Shown here: positions 36,401 through 48,400 of the stretch, in pieces | Layout: each line of letters begins with the position of its first letter | How positions within the stretch are numbered: the first letter of the stretch is position 1 | Assembly: GCA_963989385.1 (NCBI GenBank) | Contig: OZ022512.1 | Span: 27,425,899 to 27,489,898, forward strand | From: Ctena decussata | Lineage: Eukaryota > Mollusca > Bivalvia > Lucinida > Lucinidae | DNA length: 64,000 nucleotides | Direction: 5' to 3' | Program-made: the position numbers and the translations under genes | The notes under the pieces: model-generated | The model's database searches: none | What the model was told of the DNA's origin: nothing | Seen by the model: the letters and a program-made list of their open reading frames with translations, nothing else

Positions 36401-39400
36401 CATGGGCGATATAGTTTTCAATACCAATTGGAACTTGTGTGAGTTAATCCCGCAGGTGCAAGACCGCTTTCCGCGGATTTCTTGTTTTTGTTGAACTTGC
36501 AGTCAGCGAGACATAGTCGCCCCCAGCCATTGCTGAAATTTAATAGCAATGTGTATATGGTTGAGATGGCATGTCAGATATAAAAATGATTGCTCTCCCT
36601 TACTTTTGGAGTTATGTCCCTTTGGTTACTTTTTGAAGCCTTTCTTTTGCATGCCATAACTAGATTTATCTGATGGGATATCTTGATGCAAATTTATAGC
36701 AATGTGTATAAGGTTGAACTGGTATGTCACATATAAGAATAATTGCTTCCTCTTCCTTAGTTTTGGAGTAAGCTCCCTTTGTTTAGTTTTTAAGGAGATT
36801 CTTGTGCATGCCATAACTTTGTAAACCTGATTCTTGTGTGCGGCGTCAGTACATAAGCCTTTGGAATGTCTTGAAACTTAAATAACAATGTGTATTTGGT
36901 TGAGACAGTATGTTGCATATGATAATTATTGTACCCGCCTTCTTCTGTTTGGAGTCCCTCTGATTGATTTTTTAAGGCTATTCTTGTGAGAACCCTAAGT
37001 AGGTTACTGTTTGCAATATCTTAATGAAACTTTATGGCGATGAAGATGAGGTTGAGATGGTGCGTTCATATAAGAATTAGTGCCCCAATTTAATACTTAC
37101 TATCAGAGTTACATCTCTTTGATTATTTCTTCGACTATGTTTTTGCACACAATTACAAGGTAATTGTTTGGAATTATATCTTGATGACTGTGCCTTAGCT
37201 TGAAACTGTGGGTGGAGTATGGGAATGGTTGCTTCCTCATACTTAAATTTGAAATTCATCCCTTTGTTTAGTGTATACAGACTATTCTGGTACCGTGTGT
37301 GGCTGATTGTCAGGGCAATAGGTCTGTCCCAGGTACTGACTGGGGCTGAAACTCACTAAAATATATTGCTCAGCTTGTGGTGGTCTTTTCTTCATGACAT
37401 TGAAGTTCTGTCTATGTATTTATTAAAGACCCATGTTTTCATTTGAATTACTAAAAATGTAAACCAAAGGATCCTTCTCAGTTTTGCCTACCAGATCGGT
37501 ACTAATTTATTGTTGTTAAGTTGTTGTTCAGTGTCCCACTAAACAATATTTCAGTCATATCGAGACATTGCCTCCAAATTAGTAGGACTTTTACCTAACC
37601 TGGGGCCGTATTCATAAAGCTACTTAAGTCGTTGCTATGCGGTTGCTAAGGCTAAATACCTATAAAGGAGATTCCCTACAACTATGAAATTTGGTCTGGA
37701 GGAACAGTCTTTGTAAGACTGTTCCTCCAGAGCAAATTTCATAGTTGTAGGGAATCTCCTTCAAAGAAATTTAGCCTTAGCAACAGCATAGCAACGACTT
37801 AAGTCGTTTTATGAATACGGCCCCTGAAATAAATGATACTCAGATTCTGCTACAACTACTATCATATCTGCTGTAGAGGCACCTGGCAGCCCGTCTTTAA
37901 ATGTATTTCGCGGGATCCCAGATAAGGTACTTGTAGCTTTTAAACGCACATAAATTATAGGAAAATATACTGTAGCAGGCATTGTCAATTCATCTGTTCA
38001 TCTAATTATTCCTTGATAGTTGCCACTTCTTAATTGGAGTGACCAAAAACGTTTGATATGGTGTAATAATTTTAAAGGTTGGATACCATGACAGAATATG
38101 GAAGAATGTTTTGGATTTTGGCCCCACCAGTGGGGTCATTGTATGGTCAGAAAATCAGAAAAATTCCTAATTTTCCTCCTAATAATGAACTTATTTAAAT
38201 CAGATTGGTATGGAAATTTATGATTGTAAGATAACACAGCTTTTGTTTTGATGCCTCTAGGGGCCCCACTGAGCGTATAATTTAAGTTATGTATGTTTTA
38301 TATGCAGGCCATCTCCGCAGCGCCAACGAAGAATTACCGAGCTACCAATGCCCCCGGTGATTGATGATGCTGACCAAGAGTATGAGGTATCCCCAGATCA
38401 GGATGGTGCTTCAGACAGAAAGGATGGGCAAAAAGTGAAGAAACCAAGGTACTGGAAAAGCTCACAATATGACAGTTTGTGCACAAAGCAAATTAACCAT
38501 TTCTGGTGTTTTCATTAGACTGACACATTTGTATTTCATTCTAAGTACAGTCGAACTTCGGTAGTTCGAAGTGCCAGGGACTCCCCATTTTACTTCGAAC
38601 TATCCGAATTTCGAAGTTACCGAGTCGGCTATTTCCGTAAATAACAGAAATGTCCGAACTCTACCGTGACTTTGTGATCGCGTCGAATGTGTGAAACGCA
38701 CCTGTATTGTGGTACATGTAATTACATCTTCTGTACGGTGTGAAAGAAGATGCAAACAGATAATTTGACTCTCTTCTTCCCTTATGCCTTCAGGAATCGG
38801 ACTGTTAATGACAAAAAAGAAACAAAATAACCTCTTTAGCTGGAATTTTAATGACCGATAATTTGGACAGTTTGATAAAAAGAAGTGGGCTTTTCTGCCA
38901 CAAACGAACAACAAACAAATTATGGTGGCACATAGATTTTCGTTAATATTAAATTCAATTTACATTAATCCTTACCTTGAAGTCAGGATGCTGTATCTTT
39001 GAACACTCCCAGTTCAAACACAGATAAAAAGAATAACGCCGTCTTCCACCCAAATTCAATTTTAATCGCATGCTAAAGACATCTTTAATTAAGTCACAAA
39101 AGAAGAGCATTTACCTGTATGTAGTAATACCTCGCCAACGCAAGCTTAACTGCTATTGAAACATGATTAACGTCATCACGCGTCATTGGGCTTCTGCATG
39201 ATCTTTCAGCATGGCTGACGGAACCTTGCGGCAATAATTGCGACTTCGAATTTTAGGAGGTATTTCTAATGGAAATTGCAGTTCGGGACTGAATCCGATT
39301 TTTCGAACTATCAATGTTCAAAGTTGCGGAGGCAAATTTGTATAGAATGCATAGCAAAAAATTTGGGACCTTCAGAAGTAATTGAAGTTTCCGATGGATT

Positions 39401-42400
39401 CGAAGAATTGACGTTCCAACTACCGAAGTTTGACTGTACTAGCCATGCTCTCTCTCATCATAAACAGCATTAAACAGCATTTTATCAAAATTCTTTTTGT
39501 CAATAAAGGAATAGAATTTGTAGATTTTCCAAGTATCTATTAGGCTGTGACTGGTGCTCTACCTGTTTACTAAACAAATACCAAAGTACCCATACTCGAG
39601 AGCCATACTTTGTTGCCTATTAGGTCAACTTTAATTTCAACAAAACTTGTTATTTATCACCTTGATATATGTGCAAACAACCATGAGACTGCAAGGATTT
39701 CAAATTGTTCCTCTAAATATTTCTTGCCTCTACTTGTCCCAGGCATGTTCTGTCCTCTGTGTGTGTGTGTGTGTGTATGTGTGTGTGTGTGAAGTCATCA
39801 TTTCCATCAGGGCCTTTTCGGCGGGGGATATAAATTCACCGAATTTGTTTTACACAACTGGCTTACGGACCCCAATAAGAGCACATTATGGTATTTTTTT
39901 AGGCATGTTACTGTAAGTGCACATTTCTAATGTTTATCCCTTTGTTTGCTTGTTTATAAGAACTGAAAATGGTAGGGTCAAGTCGGGTAAATTTTGACAG
40001 CAGGTAAATTCAGTGACAGTGACATTGTTTCCTTTGTATATCAGTTGTTTGGAATTAAAACAAAATCAACTGGGCAAACAGTGAAAATCCTGATGAGACA
40101 GCTCATCATGAGCCATCTCATCTGTTTTTTCCGGGCCGCGTAGCGCAATCGGTAGGGCACCTGACTCATAAGTCAGAGGTCCTGGGTTCGAAACCCGGTC
40201 TGGCCAAATACTTTCGTTTCTCCTTCCGCTGATTCAAGAAGGGCAGTTGTCAGCTACTGGCGAAAGTATGTGCACTTAGTACTGGTTAACCGCTTAGGAG
40301 GTCTAAGCCTGCCCAGGAATAGTGTGGTTAGGTTAACTGACCGTCCCGACATGACCATAGTTGTTTACAGTGGACGTTAAGCAATAAATCAATCAATCAA
40401 TCTGGATTTTCACTGTTTGCAGTGGTATGTCCGAATTTACCCGCTGTCCGAAGTTACCCGACTTGACCAAATAGAACCTTTCAGCTTTCACTTGCAAAGC
40501 TTCTCTATGACCATGAGCAGCTTTTCTCTAAGTTTAACCACTCATTTTGTTTCCTTTAATATATAATAATTCTTTGAAATTTGAGCATTAAAGAAAGACA
40601 GTTTACTACAAGTTCTTGCTGCCATTTTGAGAAAGTTCAGTGCACAGGGCACTAATAAGGTTGATTATGGTAGTTCATTTGTAACAGTACTTATGGTAGA
40701 CATATAATTCTGTAAAATTCATATACATGAACTGTTTTGTAGACTTTGTTTCCAAAGACGTCACAATGAGAGGGTAAAAGGAGACTGGGGTGAGAGATGT
40801 GTAGATCTCTTCAATATCATTGAGATCATTGGAGAAGGTACATATGGCCAGGTTTATAAAGCAAAGGATAGTCTTACAGGTAAAAATTTGCTTTTATATT
40901 TCTTGCAGGATTGTGAAGATGCATGCTTTTACAGTCCTGACAAGTTGACATTATGATATCAGAAAATATCGTCCATTCACATTATAATGAAATAATATTG
41001 TGAAAAAAAGAAGGCATAAAAAGTTATCATAATATATCGATTCTTTTTTATCCCCCGACCGAAAGGTTCGGGGGATATAGCGATGAGCCTGGCGTCCGTC
41101 CGTCCGTCCGTAAACACTTTCTTGTCCGCTCTATATCTTGAATACCCTTTGGAATATTTTCATGATACTTCACTGTTATGTAGAACAGGTCATGACGATG
41201 TGTCGCGTACAAGAATGGTAACTCTTGCTTTTGTAATTTTTGAATTATCTCCCCTTTGGTGATTTTTTGGCAGATTCGTGTCCGCTCTGTAACTTGAATA
41301 CCCTTTGGAATATTTTCATGATACTTCACAGAAATGTAGAACAGGTCATGACGATGTGTCGCAAACAAGAATGACAACTCTTGCTTTCTTACTTTTTGAG
41401 TTATTTCCCCTTGATAGTTTTAGGTGTGATTTTTTGGCAGATTCGTGTCCGCTCTATAACTAGAATACCCTTTGGAATATTCTCATGATACTTCACAGAT
41501 ATGTAGAACAGGTCATGACGGTGTGTCGCGAAAAAGAATGACAACTCTTGCTTTCTTACTTTTTGAGTTATTTCCCCTTGATCATTTTAGGTATGATTTC
41601 ATGTCCGCTCTATAACTTGAATACCTTTTGGAATATTTTCATGATACTTCACAGATATGTAGAACAGGTCATGACGATGTGTCGCGAACAAGAATGACAA
41701 CTCCTGCTTTCTTACTTTTTTAGTTATTTCCCCTTGATGGTATCCCCCAACCGAAAGGTTCGGGGGATATAGCGATGAGCCTGGCGTCCGTCCGTCCGTC
41801 CGTCCGTCCGTCCGTAAACACTTTCTTGTCCGCTCTATATCTTGAATACCCTTTGGAATATTTTCATGATACTTCATAGTTATGTAGAACAGGTCATGAC
41901 GATGTGTCGCGTACAAGAATGGTAACTCTTGCTTTTGTAATTTTTGAATTATCTCCCCTTTGGTGATTTTTTGGCAGATTCGTGTCCGCTCTGTAACTTG
42001 AATACCCTTTGGAATATTTTCATGATACTTCACAGAAATGTAGAACAGGTCATGACGATGTGTCGCAAACAAGAATGACAACTCATGCTTTCTTACTTTT
42101 TGAGTTATTTCCCCTTGATAGTTTTAGGTGTGATTTTTTGGCAGATTCGTGTCCGCTCTATAACTAGAATACCCTTTGGAATATTCTCATGATACTTCAC
42201 AGATATGTAGAACAGGTCATGACGGTGTGTCGCGAAAAAGAATGACAACTCTTGCTTTCTTACTTTTTGAGTTATTTCCCCTTGATCATTTTAGGTATGA
42301 TTTCATGTCCGCTCTATAACTTGAATACCTTTTGGAATATTTTCATGATACTTCACAGATATGTAGAACAGGTCATGACGATGTGTCGCGAACAAGAATG

Positions 42401-45400
42401 ACAACTCCTGCTTTCTTACTTTTTGAGTTATTTCCCCTTGATGGTTTTAGGTCTGATTTCGTGTCCGCTCTGTAACTTGAATACCTTTTGGAATATTTTC
42501 ATGATACTTCACAGATATGTAGAACAGGTCATGATGATGTGTCGCGAATAAGAATGACAACTCTTGCTTTCTTACTTTTGGAGTTATTTCCCTTTGATGA
42601 TTTTAGGTGTCCGCTCCATAGCTTGAGTACCTTTTGAAATATTTTCATGATACTTCACAGATATGCAGAACAGGTCATGACAATTTGTCTCATACATGAA
42701 TGATAACTCTTGCTTTTAGACTCAGTGAATTATTTCCCTTTGGTAGTTTGAGCTGCTGTTTGAGTCTCTTCTCCATAACTGTATAACCCTGGCCAGCTCC
42801 AGAATTTGAATAGCCATGTACCTTTTAGAATATTGATGATCATGCTGTGATATCTTATCAGTGTTCCTAACTCTCTCTTACCCCTCCACATTCCCATGAC
42901 CCCTCCTGCACCCCCCCCCCCCCCCCAAAAAAAAATAAATTTTTTTTCCAGATTTGGATTCTTTGTCCAAATTCACTTACTAGAGAACTCAAAATTAGAT
43001 TTGTAGGGCTTGTACTTTAGAAGTTATTCACACATTTTGAAAGTTGAATGTATCGTATGCTATACATTTGTGTATATGGTGGCTGTTTGAGATATTACCT
43101 CTTTTTAGCAGTCAAGCATACTGTTTTAGTCTGAGTGTTATATAATCATGCATCTGTTAACAGTTAATGTCAATCAGAAGCATAAAAGAACGACAATATA
43201 TTACTAATATGTGTTTTGAAGTGCACCCTTTTTACCAAGGCCCATGGGGGTCTTCGGTCGGGGGATTTGCCATCTCCTCTGATGGCTATTTTTTTATGAC
43301 CCAGTGACGATAGTCAGGGGGCATGAAGATTTGCTCTTGTCCATCCGTCTGTCCGTTCGTCTCACTTTATGGTATAGAGTTTGTGTAATCAACTCCTCCG
43401 ACAGTTTTCAGTGGATCTTTTTCAAATTTTGCATACATGTTGTGGACATATTGAAGATGTTTTTGCTGAGCTAAAATTAATTTTGACAGAATTACAGCCT
43501 TTTGAATGTAGTCATTTTAGGCAAATGTTTGAATTGTAGGGTAAGTACTTTGTGTAATCGGCTCCTCTCACCACTTTAAGTGGCTGTTTTTCAGACATGT
43601 TTACTTGTTGTGGACATAATGAAGACATGCATATGGGTTTTTGATGGGGAAAAAAATAATTTTGATGGACTTAAACTTTTAAACATACTTATTTTGGGCA
43701 GCATTTCTGCACTGTAAGATATGAAGTTTGTGTAACGTTTTAGGGATGTACACATGTCTGGTGACAGGTGCTGCACGGGGGCATCATTAATGTCTTACAG
43801 ACACAATTTTCTAGTTTTACCATATTTATCTAGTTATAAGATGAAGGTTACAAAACAATCCCAGAACTCTAGATCTGTCTGGCAAGATGGATCTAGATCT
43901 TTTTTTGATTGTTTTTGAAGAGAAAACCTTATCTCATCCCCAAATTACAAAAGACTGATTCACATATTTGGGTACTTTTGGAGAGATGAATGGATGACCT
44001 GCGATTTTATGTCCTTTTCAACAGTATTTCAGTTATATCAGGATGATGAAAAGGTGATAATGTAAGGCTGTATTCATTGGAACCCAGTTGACTGTGTTCA
44101 ATTGAACCCAGTTCATGATTGAAAAGAATTCCACATCCGGGAATCGCTCTTGGGACTGTAGATCAGCAGACCAGTGCTTAACCAGTTGAGTTCCCCAGGC
44201 TCCTCACGTTTGGAGAGAAAGGGCCCTGTCTTATAAAGTTATTTGAATAAATGCAGTTTCAGAGTAAAATATATACTGTAAAACACTTATATTTGGCAGT
44301 CACTTTATTTTGGTGATATTGGCGAAGAAGAAGAAAATCGCCAAATTAAAATGCCGCCAATATAAACTGTTTGTGAAGAAAAAAACTGTCATAAAGTCTA
44401 TAATTTATTGTTCTTCTATATTATCAAAGCCACTACACATCATGTAAATGAGAACAAGACAAACCAAAGCATCCAACAAAGGAGAAGAAATTTTAACAGA
44501 GTGTGAAAATGTTAATTAGACATTCCTTACAAATTAGTACCTACATGTAAGCCAAGTTGATTTAATCAGGAGGAACTCTAAAATTTATTTACTTTAAACA
44601 GTTTTATTAGGCAAAATTTAACATTATAATAGAAATGATTGTAATTTCTGTATTCAACCTCAGACTCAAGTGGCCCATATGATGTCAGCAGAAAACACTA
44701 TTTCATCAGAAATCACAAATACGCTAAAATAAAAATCCGCCAAAAGGTCCGTCTATTGAAACCGCCAAATTTTGCTGCCGCCAAATATAAGTGTTTTATA
44801 GTACATGTATCTATGTTTGCAGATGAATTGGTAGCACTGAAGAAGGTACGGCTGGAGAATGAAAAAGAGGGCTTCCCAATAACAGCTGTGAGAGAAATAA
44901 AGATCCTAAGACAGCTCAATCATATGAATATTGTGAACTTGAAGGAGATAGTTACAGACAAACAGGATGCCATAGATTTCAGGAAAGACAGAGGTATAGT
45001 GTGCATTAGCTGAGCCACGAGGAAATGGTGTCACATGGTATTTGCATACAGTGAAAATGCAGATCAGCATACACAGCCATGCACTGTATGCCAGAAGTAA
45101 CAATTTCAGCTCAACAGTTGTATGCTATTTAGTGCAGTTTAATTGCTCCAGATAGAAAGCAACTTTCCAGCAACAGTAAATTTCCTGAACTGAAAATTTG
45201 GAATCGTTTAAAACCATTTCTTTGTTGTCATTTTCTATGGTAAATCAGTATAGACAACAACTTTAAGATTTAGTTGAACAAAATGCACTTAAAGAAAATG
45301 TGGAACAATGATTTTTTAGCTCACCTGAGCCAGAGGCTCCGGGGGAGCTTATAGTATGGTCAGGCTCCGTCGTCCGTCGTCGTCCGTCCGTCCACAATTT

Positions 45401-48400
45401 CAAACGACTTCTCCTCTGAAACCGCTGGGCCGATTGTAACCAAATTTCATATAGAGCCTCCTGGGACCTTAGGAACAAAAAGTTATTCAAACGGTCTTGG
45501 TCACATGACCAACATGGCCGCCATGCCCATATATGGTAAAAACCTAAAAAAATCTTCTTCTCCAGAACCAGTAGGTCGATGGCCTTGAAACTTGGTATGT
45601 AGCATCAGGTACGGGAGTACTACCAAGATTGTTCAAATTATGACCTTGGGTTGACCTTGACCTTTTTTACGGTAAGGTCAAATTTGCTTCCTTGTGCTTT
45701 TATATGGCAAAATGCTAGAACATAAGATATCTTAGAAACTGTTGAAGATTTTGGGATAAAAATTGGTATCTACAGTCATCTTAATGAGTACATGAAGATT
45801 TATGAGTACAAGAGGTCAAGGTCATTCTTTGACCTTTGACCCAGAACTGTCATATTTTGACAATTCCAAACAATCTCCTCAAAAGCCACTGGGCCTTTTG
45901 GAACCAAATTTCATATAGAGCCTCCAGGAGTTGAGGGAACAAAAACTTATTCATATGGTCCAGGTCACATGACCAACATGGCCGCCACACCCATATATGG
46001 TAAAAACCTTTAAAAATCTTCTTCTCAAGAACCAATTGACCGATGGCCTTGAAACTTGGTATGTAGCTTTGGGTACTCGAGTACTGTCAAGATTGTTCAA
46101 ATTATGACCATGGGTTGACCTTGACCTTTTTTACGGCAAGGTCAAATATGGGAAAATGCTAGAACATAAGATTTCATGGAAAGTTTTGAAGAGATATGCC
46201 TAAGAATTGGTATATACAGTTATCTTAATGAGTACATGAAGATTTGTGAGTACAAGAGGTCAAGGTCATTCTTTGACCTTTGACCCAGAACTCTCATATT
46301 TTGACAATATCAAACAATCCCCTAAAAAAAACTGGGCCAGTTGTAACGAAATTTCATATAAAGCCTCCAGGGATTGAGGGAATGTAAATTTGTTCAAACA
46401 GTCCAGGTCACATGACCAACATGGCCGCCAGGACCATATATGGTTAAAACCTTTAAAAATCTTCTTCTCCAGAACCAATCGACCGATGGCTTTGAAGCTT
46501 GGTATGTAGCATTGGGAATTCCAGTACTATCAAGATTGTTCAAAATAATGACCTTGGGTTAACCATGACTATTTTACTGCAAGGTCAAATGTGGGAAAAT
46601 GCTAGAACATAAGATTTCATGGAAAGTTTTGAAGATATATGCCTAAAAATCGGTATATACAGTCATGTTAATGAGTACATGAAGATTCATGAGTACAAGA
46701 TGTCAAGGTCATTCTTTGACTTTTGACCCAGAACTCTGTCATTTTGACAATATCAAACCATCTCCTCAAAAGCCCCTGGGCCAATTTTGAAACCAAATTT
46801 CATATAGAGCCTCCAGGGGTTAAGGGAATGAAATTTTTTTTCAAACGTCCAGGTCACATGACCAACATGTCCTCCATGGCTCCATGCCCATAAATGGTTA
46901 AAACCTTTAAAAATCTTTTTCACCAAAACCAATTGACTGATGGCCTTAGAGTAACTAACCCTAGAGTACTGAGGCTGAATGGACCCAGGTGAGCTACAGG
47001 ACCAATGGTCCTCTTGTTTTTTTTAGTTCCTTGATGTATATGTAATGGCCTACGGATCACTCTCAAACTTGAGATAAAGCCCTTCAGGGTTCGAGGAGAA
47101 TAATCTCAAACTCAAAATAAAGCACACTGATTGGCTGCTTCCAAGCATGTGCTCGGAAGCAGCCAATCAGTGTGCTTTATTTTGAGTTTGAGAATGGTAC
47201 CTCTGGGCCTGATGTCAATCTCTTTTAGAGATTTTAATTAACGCAAGAAAACAAAATTCACATCATTAGATATCACACAAGCTATTATGCTGATACAGTG
47301 AGCTCCAGCTAAGATTGAGTTAATGGTAATAATAACAGATTATTGTCGACTGTGACTAGCAGAAAGTAGCTGAAATAAGTCCTAACTTTTCTGGTGTAGG
47401 CAGCATGGTTTGCACTGGCCACATAACTTTTTGTCGAATTTTCTGTTTAGTGACAATGTTTAGACATGCCAGCTATAGCATTTTGTAGAAATCTTGTTAA
47501 AAGTTATTTTGATCTGTGCAAAAACTCAACATATGCTTTCATTGAGAAACAAGAAAAATGCTCGCCTGAACTGGAGTTCTGGGGCCGTATATATAAAACG
47601 ACTTAAGTGGTTACTATGCTGTTGCTAAGGCTAAATTTCTTTGAAGGAGATTCCCTACAACTATGAAATTTGCTCTGGAGGAACAGTCAGAAAAAGACTG
47701 TTCCTCCAGAGCAAATTTCATAGTTGTAGGAAATCTCCTGTATAGAAATTAAGCCTTAGCAACAGCATAGCAACAACTTAAGTGCTTTTATAAATATGAC
47801 CCCTGGTGACTCAAGTCAAAATGCAGAGAGGTGCTGTGGTTGAGTGGTTAGAGGCATTCCCCTATAGTGCAGAAGGTTGCGGGTTCCTCTATAGTGCAGA
47901 AGGTTGCGGGTTCAGATTCTGCTAAGATTCAGTTAGCTGTCAGTGCAGTATACTGAAGGGCAAACCAAACCTGAGTCATGTGGTTAGAAAACTTGTCCTG
48001 AAGCCTATGAGAGCAGAGAACAACAAATATTAATAGCACAATCTTATGTTTGATGAGAGCTTGAAAAAATGAGGCCAAATGAGTTGAAACCAAACCTAAA
48101 TACGGATTAAATACGCAAATTCAGTGTCTGGATTTTATGAAATTGGTTCTCCACTAGTCTACATTTAACCAGAAGTAAATAGTTTTGCAACATTTTGTTT
48201 CTTTGCAGGTGCCTTTTACCTAGTGTTTGAATACATGGACCACGATTTGATGGGAATTCTGGAATCTGGAATGGTGTCATTTCAAGAAATTCACATTGCA
48301 TCATTCATGAAGCAGTTGATAGATGGTTTGAATTATTGTCATAAAAAGAACTTTTTACATAGAGACATAAAATGTTCAAACATACTATTGAATAATAGGT

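Noticed and set aside
41048..42081. Open frames of 109 and 160 codons on the - strand with repeated [20 protein letters not shown] segments
   Set aside because: They follow the D-family module and run through the CCGT tract and stem-loop. Open frames come from the repeat period, with no start context or other evidence of coding.
44756..45013. Independent 85-residue protein starting in the MITE before exon e
   Set aside because: The frame simply extends exon e upstream into the MITE and downstream past its donor. The exon borders fit the kinase family exactly.
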